Assembly: GCA_002389175.1 (NCBI GenBank) | Contig: DGNZ01000322.1 | Coordinates: forward strand, 1 to 8,923 | Length of the DNA: 8,923 nucleotides | Origin: Rhodospirillaceae bacterium UBA4479 | GTDB lineage: Bacteria > Pseudomonadota > Alphaproteobacteria > Rhodospirillales > Casp-alpha2 | Reading direction: 5' to 3' | Part shown: one piece after another, positions 1 through 6,327 of the stretch | How positions within the stretch are numbered: the first letter of the stretch is position 1 | Layout of the letters: every line of letters begins with the position of its first letter | Notes under the pieces: model-generated | What the model was told of the DNA's origin: nothing | Seen by the model: the letters and a program-made list of their open reading frames with translations, nothing else | The model's database searches: none | Made by a program: the position numbers and the translations under genes

Positions 1-47
1 ACTGGGAACCGAAACTGCGAAGCAGAGAAATTTTCAGGAGTTACGTC

Positions 48-1157
48 GTGGATAGAGTCGGTTGCGTTGTGATTGGCGCGGGTGTTGTTGGATTGGCTTG
101 TGCACGCGCTCTAGCCATGGACGGTCACGAAGTGATTATTCTAGAACGTGAAAGCCTGATCGGCTCAATCACCAGTTCCAGAAACTCAGAAGTCATCCAC
201 GCAGGTATTTATTACGGCAAAGACAGCAACAAGGCGCGCCTATGCGTCAAAGGCCGCGACATGATGTATGCGCACTGTCAAAGTCGGGGCATCCCTCACA
301 AAAATTGCGGCAAATTGATTGTCGCTACTGATGAGTCCCAAGTTGATGGATTGGCCGCTATTCAAAAACGGGCGGCTGACAACGGGGTTGATAATCTAAC
401 ATTTGTCGATCCGGCACAGGTTCGTGCAATGGAGCCGAATGTCACCTGTCATGGCGCGCTGTTATCGCCATCAACGGGATTGGTTGATAGTCATGGATTC
501 ATGCTGTCCTTACAGGGTGAAGCCGAAGACCACGGTGCCATGGTTGCGTTCCTGAGTCCTGTTGAGGGTGGTGAAGTTCGCAACGATGGTATTGTCCTTC
601 GGACCGGTGGCGATAATCCGATGGAAATTATTTGCGATACGGTTGTGAATGCCGCTGGCCTTTATGCGCAACCAACGTCACGACAGATCGAAGGCATTCC
701 AGTAGATACGATTCCAGGGCAACATTTTGCGCGTGGCGTGTATTTCACTTTGGGCGGCGGCAAGCCTCCCTTTTCCAGGCTGATTTACCCGATGCCAGAC
801 CCTGCGGGTGGTTTGGGTGTGCATGTGACTGTTGATCTGGGTGGTCAGGTTAAGTTTGGCCCCGATGTCGAATGGATTGACGAAATTGACTACACGGTGG
901 ATCCCGCACGTGGGGATCGGTTTTACGCGTCTATTCGCAAGTATTGGCCGGAACTGCCGGATGGCGTCCTACAACCAGGATATGCTGGTGTGCGCCCAAA
1001 AATTCATCCCAAAGGATCGCAGGAAACAGACTTTGTCATTCAAGGTCCGGACGTGCATGGGATTAAAGGTCTGGTTAACCTGTACGGCATAGAATCACCG
1101 GGATTAACTTCATCTCTCGCGATTGCTGAAGATGTAAGAGAAATTTTGGCTGCCTGA
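48..1157 (+). CDS. FAD-dependent oxidoreductase, L-2-hydroxyglutarate oxidase/DAO-like family
   Basis: Predicted cytoplasmic or membrane-associated flavoenzyme (369 aa) that would oxidise a 2-hydroxy or amino acid. The N-terminus carries the Rossmann FAD motif GxGxxG (G10, G12, G15), followed by the ribose-binding acid E33. Next comes the SSRNSEVIHAGIYY block (43-56), typical of LhgO/L2HGDH relatives, then CGKLIVAT (87-94), STGLVDSH (142-149) and the C-terminal LYGIESPGLTSSLAIAE signature (345-361). The GTG start is chosen because AGGAG (36-40) lies 7 nt upstream and the FAD motif begins a few residues in; the frame is also open to the left edge. At 369 aa it is shorter than E. coli LhgO (about 420 aa) and matches the shorter proteobacterial DAO-type relatives. 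The substrate is therefore uncertain: L-2-hydroxyglutarate is the best guess, and other 2-hydroxy acids or amines are possible. It is followed after 34 nt by the TIM-barrel gene, so cotranscription is likely. Confidence 0.8.
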   Translation: MDRVGCVVIGAGVVGLACARALAMDGHEVIILERESLIGSITSSRNSEVIHAGIYYGKDSNKARLCVKGRDMMYAHCQSRGIPHKNCGKLIVATDESQVDGLAAIQKRAADNGVDNLTFVDPAQVRAMEPNVTCHGALLSPSTGLVDSHGFMLSLQGEAEDHGAMVAFLSPVEGGEVRNDGIVLRTGGDNPMEIICDTVVNAAGLYAQPTSRQIEGIPVDTIPGQHFARGVYFTLGGGKPPFSRLIYPMPDPAGGLGVHVTVDLGGQVKFGPDVEWIDEIDYTVDPARGDRFYASIRKYWPELPDGVLQPGYAGVRPKIHPKGSQETDFVIQGPDVHGIKGLVNLYGIESPGLTSSLAIAEDVREILAA

Positions 1158-1191
1158 CATCACAATGGGACGCCGTGTGGACAAGGTCTAA

Positions 1192-2328
1192 ATGCAGATC
1201 AAAAATACGCAACTGTTACAATCTTGTTTGCTCCGCACAGTTGTGTTGGCGTTGGGTGTTTTTGCCCTAACGTCAGAAGCTGTTGCGCAACAGCAACAAG
1301 ACGGCGTCCGTATTCAAGGTCGTGATCCTCTATCCACATCCATTCCACTACCTGTTCAAACGGGGCCTATTTTAGATTTCCGCGAAGAACTCAGGACTTA
1401 CGTGCAACGGGTTTCGACCTATGCGCGCTCGCAAAAAAACGACTTCATCATAGTGGCGCGCGATGCCGGCGATTTGTTAATTAAGCGCGATGTCCAAGAC
1501 GAGAAAATCATTTCGCCTGCGCGGACATTCATGCGCTCGATAGATGGGATTATGTTCGATGGCCTCTTTGTGGGGCATCAACGGGTCGGACAAGTTCCCC
1601 CACCTGAAATCCAGCAAATCCATAAACAACGGATTGAACGGGCAAAGCGCGGGGGGATGAAAACCTTATCGATGGAATTTGCCGCCAAGCCTACTGAAAT
1701 CGACAATGCATACCGGCAAGCTAGATCACAAAATATTGTTTCCAACGTTGTACATCGCCCCACGCCTGATTTGTCTGAATTGCCGCCCCACCCGCGCCGC
1801 CCGCACGATGAAAACCCAAATAATGTTCTGTCTCTCAATGACGTAAAGAATTTTGCTTATATCTCAGAACCCGGTGCCTGGGGACGGCAGGATCAATTCG
1901 CTCTCGACATGCACGATACGAATTTCGATCTCATTATTGTTGATCCTTTTGCGGGCCGCGAACCTTTGTCCCGCTCAGCGGTAGAAACTTTGAAGTACAA
2001 AAAACTAGGTGCGCGGCGTTTGGTATTTGCCCGAATGGATATCGGCACAGTGGCGAGTTATAGATATTATTGGAAACCTGAATGGCGAGAGGGCTCTCCA
2101 TTCTGGATTGCAGGCCCCTACCCTGGTGACCCGGACCGTTATTTTGTCGAGTACTGGCGCCTGGGTTGGCAAGATGTGATGTTTGGAAATGAGAACTCAT
2201 ACCTATTCGGATTGATTCGTCAGGGCTACGACGGCGTTGTCATCGAGGGATTGCGCAGTTACTTGGCATTTGAAGGTAATGTTGAAATCCCGCAAGCTTT
2301 TGCCCCCTTGGAATATCCTGCTAACTAA
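1192..2328 (+). CDS. Exported TM1410/GH114-like TIM-barrel protein, apparently circularly permuted
   Basis: A 378-aa protein with a Sec signal peptide: R15, a hydrophobic core at about 16-27, and probable cleavage after AVA (30-32). It is thus periplasmic or secreted. The second half (about 220-362) resembles the N-terminal half of Thermotoga TM1410 and the archaeal 'CysRS-like' TIGR01370 proteins: FDLIIVD (245-251), IGTVASYRYYWKPEW (284-298), DRYFVEYWRLGWQDVMF (315-331), YLFGLIRQGYDGVVIE (337-352). The first half (about 63-190) resembles the C-terminal half of the same family: YVQRVSTYARSQKNDFIIV (70-88), SIDGIMFDGLF (116-126), AKRGGMKTLSMEF (151-163). The order is therefore swapped. Acidic positions expected in active members are changed: the QAEDYR-type Glu aligns with A288, the YLD Asp with E352 and the next Asp with R355, while D251 is kept. 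It may bind glycans without hydrolysing them. An AAGG (1183-1186) precedes the ATG by 5 nt. Family assignment rests on remembered sequences, not on a search. Confidence 0.65.
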   Translation: MQIKNTQLLQSCLLRTVVLALGVFALTSEAVAQQQQDGVRIQGRDPLSTSIPLPVQTGPILDFREELRTYVQRVSTYARSQKNDFIIVARDAGDLLIKRDVQDEKIISPARTFMRSIDGIMFDGLFVGHQRVGQVPPPEIQQIHKQRIERAKRGGMKTLSMEFAAKPTEIDNAYRQARSQNIVSNVVHRPTPDLSELPPHPRRPHDENPNNVLSLNDVKNFAYISEPGAWGRQDQFALDMHDTNFDLIIVDPFAGREPLSRSAVETLKYKKLGARRLVFARMDIGTVASYRYYWKPEWREGSPFWIAGPYPGDPDRYFVEYWRLGWQDVMFGNENSYLFGLIRQGYDGVVIEGLRSYLAFEGNVEIPQAFAPLEYPAN

Positions 2329-2354
2329 ACATAGTCCCTAAATATCGGTATACT
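2326..2354 (+). promoter_or_regulatory. Candidate sigma70-type promoter for the acyl-CoA synthetase gene
   Basis: TAAACA (2326-2331, four of six bases of TTGACA) and TATACT (2349-2354, five of six of TATAAT) are separated by exactly 17 nt. Transcription would start near 2361, about 80 nt before the preferred ATG at 2443. It begins at the stop codon of the upstream gene, in a 114-nt gap that is long for this otherwise compact gene series. This is a consensus match only; alphaproteobacterial promoters often deviate, so it is tentative. Confidence 0.3.
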
Positions 2355-2430
2355 CACACTAGAAATGGCGTATTAAACCGTTTACTAAATGTCTGTCCAT
2401 TCGTGCCATCGGTGTCATGCCGAACATTTT

Positions 2431-2434
2431 GGAG
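2431..2434 (+). promoter_or_regulatory. Ribosome binding site that decides the synthetase start
   Basis: GGAG lies 8 nt before the ATG at 2443. The upstream in-frame ATG at 2389 has no purine-rich site before it, and the 18 residues it would add (rich in His and Cys) do not look like the N-terminus of this enzyme family. The start at 2443 is therefore preferred. Confidence 0.7.
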
Positions 2435-2442
2435 AAGATTGC

Positions 2443-4083
2443 ATGCGTCTGCTCTCCCCCACCGATACATATGGTGATGCCTACGATCAGTTTGAGTGGC
2501 ACATCCCGGATCGTATCAACATGGCCGAGCAAGCTTGTGAGCGTCATGCGCGCACTATGCCCGACCAAGTTGGCTTGATTGTCGCCAACATAGATGACAC
2601 GCATCGTGAGTATACATGGGGCCAGTTATCTGGTCTCTCCAATCAAATGGCGAACCTACTGACAGCCAATGGGCTCGTCCGAGGCGAGCGATTTGGAATC
2701 CTTTTATCGCAATCCGTCGAAGCGGCCATCAGTCATTTGGCGTGCTGGAAGATGGGCGCAATATCGATCCCGCTTTTTTCGTTGTTTGGTGAAGAAGCCC
2801 TATTGTTCCGCCTAAAAGACAGCGGTGCCAAGATGATCATTACCGAGAAAAGACAGCTCGAAAAGGTTTTGGCAATACGAGACAAACTTCCAAACCTTGA
2901 ACATATCATTTTGATCGATGGCCCAGACGAGCCGAATGCAATTGATCTTTGGTCCCATTTAGAAAACGCTTCCGATCAATTTGAGATGCTGGATACCGCC
3001 GCTGATGATCCGTCATACATCATCTACACCTCGGGCACGACGGGGAATCCCAAGGGCGCATTGATGGGGCATCGTTCGTTAATGGGCCATATGGCAGGTG
3101 TTGAGTTCTTTCACGACTTCTTTCCGCAACCGGATGACTTGATGTGGACGCCTGCAGATTGGGCATGGATCGGCGGGTTGATGAATTGCTTGATGGGTGC
3201 TTGGTTTCACGGCGTGCCCGTCTTGGCATATCGCGCGCCCAAGTATGACCCGGTTCAAGCATTGCAGCTGATGGCTAAGTATAAAGTACGCAATACCTTT
3301 ATGCCGCCTACAGCGTTAAAGATCATGCGTGGTGTTCCCGATATCCCATCATATGGAACCAACCTTCGCACCATTGCGGTTGCTGGCGAACCCATGGGGC
3401 GTGAATTGCTGGAATGGGGACAGCGAGAGTTTGGGATTACGTTCAACGAGTTTTATGGCCAGACAGAATGCAATTTGGTCGTTGGCAATTGTCAGAAAAT
3501 TATGGACGTGGTTTCCGGCTCAATGGGCAAGCCTATACCCGGGCACATTGTTGCGGTGATTGATGATGAAGGTGAAGTTATGCCTGCGGGACAAGAAGGC
3601 CAAATTGCCGTTCGGGATGGTGACCCTGTGATGATGCTTGAATATTGGAACAATCCCGACGCGACTCAAAAGAAGTTTCTGGGTGATTGGTTGCTCACCG
3701 GCGATCAGGGCATCCTGGATGAAGATGGCTACCTTTGGTTTCTCGCGCGTGACGATGATGTTATTACATCGGCGGGATATCGTATTGGCCCCGGTGAAAT
3801 TGAAGACTGCCTGACCAAACATAAAGCCGTATCATTAGCCGCCGCGATTGGGATTCCTGATCCAGTACGCACTGAAATCGTCAAAGTATTTATCACTTTG
3901 ATGTCGGGTGTTGATGCGTCTGAGGAATTAGAAGAAGACATTAGAAGTTTTGTGAAGACCCGTTTAAGTCCTCACGAATATCCGCGTGAAATTGAATTTG
4001 TAGAAGATCTGCCTGTGACATCGACAGGAAAGATCAAAAGAAATGAACTTCGTAAAATGGAACGCGCAAAGAAACAGGCGTAA
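2443..4083 (+). CDS. AMP-forming acyl-CoA synthetase (ANL superfamily)
   Basis: Activates a carboxylic acid with ATP to an acyl-adenylate and transfers it to CoA, in the cytoplasm. From the ATG at 2443 it is 546 aa, normal for acetyl/medium-chain-type synthetases. All core motifs are present: the phosphate loop YTSGTTGNPKG (195-205), ADWAWIGG (238-245), VAGEPMG (313-319), YGQTE (338-342), the ATP-ribose aspartate in LTGD (418-421), the hinge and A8 region SAGYRIGPGEIED (443-455), and the C-terminal acylation lysine K530 in TSTGKIKRNELR. The enzyme looks intact. The sequence between motifs (TPADWAWIGG..., then HGVPVLAYRAP) points to the short/medium-chain group rather than long-chain FadD, but the substrate cannot be read from sequence. 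An in-frame ATG at 2389 would extend it by 18 residues and is judged less likely. It is preceded by a candidate promoter and converges on the small minus-strand gene ending at 4136. Confidence 0.93.
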   Translation: MRLLSPTDTYGDAYDQFEWHIPDRINMAEQACERHARTMPDQVGLIVANIDDTHREYTWGQLSGLSNQMANLLTANGLVRGERFGILLSQSVEAAISHLACWKMGAISIPLFSLFGEEALLFRLKDSGAKMIITEKRQLEKVLAIRDKLPNLEHIILIDGPDEPNAIDLWSHLENASDQFEMLDTAADDPSYIIYTSGTTGNPKGALMGHRSLMGHMAGVEFFHDFFPQPDDLMWTPADWAWIGGLMNCLMGAWFHGVPVLAYRAPKYDPVQALQLMAKYKVRNTFMPPTALKIMRGVPDIPSYGTNLRTIAVAGEPMGRELLEWGQREFGITFNEFYGQTECNLVVGNCQKIMDVVSGSMGKPIPGHIVAVIDDEGEVMPAGQEGQIAVRDGDPVMMLEYWNNPDATQKKFLGDWLLTGDQGILDEDGYLWFLARDDDVITSAGYRIGPGEIEDCLTKHKAVSLAAAIGIPDPVRTEIVKVFITLMSGVDASEELEEDIRSFVKTRLSPHEYPREIEFVEDLPVTSTGKIKRNELRKMERAKKQA

Positions 4084-4105
4084 AACATAATCAAAGAATC
4101 ATTTG

Positions 4106-4125
4106 TGGGTCAATAACATGACCCA
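4106..4125. terminator. Perfect 7-bp hairpin between convergent genes, possible bidirectional terminator
   Basis: TGGGTCA (4106-4112) and TGACCCA (4119-4125) form a perfect inverted repeat around a 6-nt loop. It sits 22 nt after the synthetase stop and 10 nt after the stop of the convergent 80-aa gene. Neither side has a clear run of T, so it is not a canonical Rho-independent terminator. It could be a weak terminator, an RNA 3'-end stabiliser or chance. Confidence 0.4.
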
Positions 4126-4135
4126 GACGAGACGC

Positions 4136-4378
4136 TTATTTATCGCGGCAACAAGGTGTCACAGAAGCGATAACAAAACCTTCGTCAGCGGGGAAACGTG
4201 ATGTTACCCGTTGCTTGGCTTCTTCAGCGGACCCGGCCATCACATCGCGAAGTTGTTCATCCGCCCAATGATCGTCGAAGAAATCGTGGCTTTGGTTTTC
4301 TTTGACGAGTGATCGGACTTCTTTGTTATAGATACCGACCTCGAAAACCTTATCACCGTTATGTGGTGTACGTTCCAT
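4136..4378 (-). CDS. Small uncharacterised protein (80 aa)
   Basis: I do not recognise a named family. The protein is acidic to neutral and soluble-looking, with no signal peptide or membrane segment. It starts with a probable beta strand VFEVGIYN (11-18), followed by a helix-like EVRSLVKEN stretch, an acidic aromatic DFFDDHWAD segment (32-40), a helix SAEEAKQRVTSRFP (50-63) and a final strand GFVIASVTP (67-75). The last residues hold a Cys pair (C76, C77). The alternating strand/helix pattern and codon-like composition suggest a real alpha/beta mini-protein. The start is supported only by a weak GGGG (complement of 4386-4389) 7 nt upstream. It is convergent with the synthetase gene and divergent from the isomerase-like gene, with 237 nt between the divergent starts. 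Confidence 0.6.
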   Translation of the reverse strand: MERTPHNGDKVFEVGIYNKEVRSLVKENQSHDFFDDHWADEQLRDVMAGSAEEAKQRVTSRFPADEGFVIASVTPCCRDK

Positions 4379-4615
4379 ACTGTGACCCCATTCTACCAGG
4401 AACTAAAAAACGCTACCCCTAAAAGAACTCTCAACGTCGCAGTTTCATCTGCGTTTTGATTATGCTCTCAGTCAACACTCTCGACTGTCAATGTGAAGGA
4501 ATTGTTAAAGTCACGGTTTTCGTCAATATCCTTTTCTTTGTTGTGAATATGCAACAAATCACGCGTAATTCTGTTAACGAATACTTCCACATATGAACCA
4601 CAGGACCTTTGATTA

Positions 4616-5215
4616 ATGCCAACCATAGAATACTTCTTCACACTGGTTTCCCCCTGGACGTTTATCGGCGACCCGATTCTTCGAGAAATCGCAGCAAAAA
4701 CGGATGCAAAGATTGAGCATGTTCCAGTCAATCTTGGTCGCGTGTTTGAAGTAAGTGGTGGTTTGCCCTTGGCGAAAAGATCAGACCAACGCAAAGCGCT
4801 ACGTATGCAGGAACTGAAACGATGGCGTTCGTATCGGGGGATTGAGTGTCATTTAGAACCCAAGTTCTTCCCCGCTTCTGACAGAAAGGCAGCAGCCGTC
4901 GTTATTGCTGCGCAACAGGCTGGCCATGACGTGGGGGAGTTATGTTATGCATTCATGCGTGCGGTCTGGGCAGAAGAAAAAAATGTGGCAGACCCTGATA
5001 CCATTGTCGCCATAGCAGATGCTTGCGGATTAGATGGTTCTGACCTGCTGAACAAGGCAAGCGACCCTGCAATCAATGATAAATGGGAGGCGAACACTGA
5101 TCGCGCCATTGCCGCAGGCGTTATGGGATCACCCTTTTACATCGTGGATGGAGGGCAATGCTACTGGGGCCAAGACCGGTTGGAGTTTGTTGAGCGCCAA
5201 TTAGTCTCGAGTTGA
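4616..5215 (+). CDS. DsbA-family/2-hydroxychromene-2-carboxylate isomerase-like protein (kappa-GST type)
   Basis: A 199-aa thioredoxin-fold protein with an inserted helical domain, of the HCCA isomerase (NahD)/kappa glutathione transferase group, which are cytoplasmic and use glutathione. The N-terminal strand and active-site turn read EYFFTLVSPWTFIG (5-18); S12 occupies the position of the glutathione-activating serine, and there is no CxxC, so it is not a disulfide oxidase. The C-terminal part has GVMGSPFYIVDGG (168-180), with P173 as the cis-proline, and then the family hallmark YWGQDRLEFVERQL (183-196). Length is normal for the family. AGGA (4602-4605) lies 10 nt before the ATG. True HCCA isomerases act in naphthalene-type degradation, but no such genes are visible here, so many related members with unknown substrates are equally possible. 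Its last 15 nt overlap, tail to tail, the end of the TIGR03032 gene. Confidence 0.85.
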   Translation: MPTIEYFFTLVSPWTFIGDPILREIAAKTDAKIEHVPVNLGRVFEVSGGLPLAKRSDQRKALRMQELKRWRSYRGIECHLEPKFFPASDRKAAAVVIAAQQAGHDVGELCYAFMRAVWAEEKNVADPDTIVAIADACGLDGSDLLNKASDPAINDKWEANTDRAIAAGVMGSPFYIVDGGQCYWGQDRLEFVERQLVSS

Positions 5216-6319
5216 ACGGATTGCATCTTCGTCTAGTTGAGGCGGCAGACTGATTGTCCGCTCAATCTCGTCAGATTTAAATCCAACGGCACGCGGATTC
5301 ATCACACCTGGGAACGCAGCAACACCGAATAATTCCTCAATAACGCCTTCGATACGAACCCAATGAAGGATATTTCCAGACGTCAGATCGATGATGACCA
5401 AGCCGCAACGCAGGTCTGTGTCACGTTCTTCTAAGTTCTTTTGTAGCGCCAAATCACCAAAACTAGACCCTTCTCGCGCCTTGGATAATCCGGCTACCGC
5501 GAAGTTGCCGACGATGGTCATGCCGCGCAGATAACCGGGACACAGTATCACAGGCTCAAACGTTTTAGTTTTTACGTCCACGCGCCCTAAATACCCTGTT
5601 CCTGATTCTTGGACCCACAGAGTGTTGCCATGCATCCGTGGTGAATGCGGCATGGATAAACCTTCGCAAATGATTTCATTTGTGCGCACATCGATAACAA
5701 CGCCACCATTTTTACGTTTATCGCGCCAGCCATCAGCCATATCGGATTTTGAGATGGCGGTGACGTAGGCAGGTTCCCCATCATGGATCGCAAGACCATT
5801 CAAATGGCAGCGATCTTCGGGGGCATATTCTGAAACGAATGGAGGACGCCAAACCGGATTGAAGCTGTAATCTCGGCTGAGATACGACAGACAATTGAAG
5901 AACGTATTCACGAAAATCAAACGGCCATTTCCATCGACATCCATTTCATGGCAATCGATATCACCGGTCACGTGGCTTGCTTTTGGAACATATACAGCAT
6001 CAAAACCGTCTGCAGCTTGGCCCGCATTCAGGGCATTTTCAAACCGCCATATCTGCCATTTGGATGCAACATGAAGCGATTTATCACGCACCGCCATTCC
6101 CATGGGTCGGTCGATAGACCGCTCGTTGACAGACACTTCCCCATCGGCGTTCAAACCCAGAAAGAATATCTTGTTTGCCTGATAGGTCGAGAACGAGAGG
6201 CTGACGCCCTGCCCGGCCAACCACGATGCGAAATGGCGCGACGTAATCAGGTCGAACTGCGCGACCTTGCCGCCTGCATCCGGCTGTTCGCCAGCATCAT
6301 TTAGGGCGTCATCTTTCAT
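5201..6319 (-). CDS. TIGR03032/DUF4915-family protein, probable beta-propeller of unknown function
   Basis: A 372-aa protein without signal peptide or membrane segment, so probably cytoplasmic. It carries the signature pattern I associate with TIGR03032 (DUF4915): STYQANKIFFLG (44-55), RPMGMA (71-76), DIDCHEM (120-126), NTFFNCLS (138-145), DRCHLNGLA (169-177), GLSMPHSPR (220-228), SGTGYLGRVD (239-248), PGYLRGM (261-267), GLSKAR (277-282) and FGVAAFPGV (331-339). Repeated beta-rich segments with LW/VD turns suggest a propeller fold. The conserved His/Cys/Asp residues (H124, H172, H225, C123, C171) could form a metal or active site, but no activity is established for the family as far as I know. 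The start is fixed by an AGGT site overlapping the TAG stop of the upstream FG-GAP gene, with a 6-nt gap. It is therefore probably translated with the RTX/FG-GAP gene, which suggests a role in production, modification or export of that surface protein. The tail overlaps the isomerase gene by 15 nt. Confidence 0.8.
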   Translation of the reverse strand: MKDDALNDAGEQPDAGGKVAQFDLITSRHFASWLAGQGVSLSFSTYQANKIFFLGLNADGEVSVNERSIDRPMGMAVRDKSLHVASKWQIWRFENALNAGQAADGFDAVYVPKASHVTGDIDCHEMDVDGNGRLIFVNTFFNCLSYLSRDYSFNPVWRPPFVSEYAPEDRCHLNGLAIHDGEPAYVTAISKSDMADGWRDKRKNGGVVIDVRTNEIICEGLSMPHSPRMHGNTLWVQESGTGYLGRVDVKTKTFEPVILCPGYLRGMTIVGNFAVAGLSKAREGSSFGDLALQKNLEERDTDLRCGLVIIDLTSGNILHWVRIEGVIEELFGVAAFPGVMNPRAVGFKSDEIERTISLPPQLDEDAIRSTRD

Positions 6320-6323
6320 AAGT

Positions 6324-6327
6324 ACCT
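6324..6327 (-). promoter_or_regulatory. Ribosome binding site overlapping the upstream stop codon
   Basis: On the minus strand the sequence reads CGTAGGTACTTATG: the TAG stop of the FG-GAP frame (6326-6328) shares bases with an AGGT site that precedes the TIGR03032 ATG (6319) by 4 nt. This arrangement usually means translational coupling of the two genes. Confidence 0.55.

Noticed and set aside
2..55. Open frame from the left edge ending at TAG (53-55), reading ...TAKQRNFQELRRG.
   Set aside because: It could be the C-terminus of an upstream gene overlapping the oxidoreductase start by 8 nt, but only 17 residues are visible and no family can be recognised.
2389..2442. N-terminal extension of the acyl-CoA synthetase from ATG 2389.
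   Set aside because: No ribosome site precedes it, the His/Cys-rich 18 residues are unlike the family, and GGAG is well placed before the ATG at 2443.
4459..4491. Minus-strand TTGACA (4486-4491) and CATAAT (4459-4464) upstream of the 80-aa gene.
   Set aside because: Both boxes are near consensus, but the spacing is 21 nt, too long for a normal sigma70 promoter.
4541..4569. Plus-strand TTGTGA, 17 nt, CGTAAT before the isomerase-like gene.
   Set aside because: Only four of six bases match in each box, which is expected by chance in this AT-rich stretch.
4462..4596. 44-codon plus-strand frame with a hydrophobic stretch (FVNILFFVV) between the divergent genes.
   Set aside because: No Shine-Dalgarno site and no recognisable family. 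The AT-rich leader region readily gives such a frame by chance.
4468..4794. 108-aa minus-strand frame overlapping the isomerase-like gene start.
   Set aside because: It is antisense to a well-supported conserved gene, with no recognisable domain and no ribosome site.
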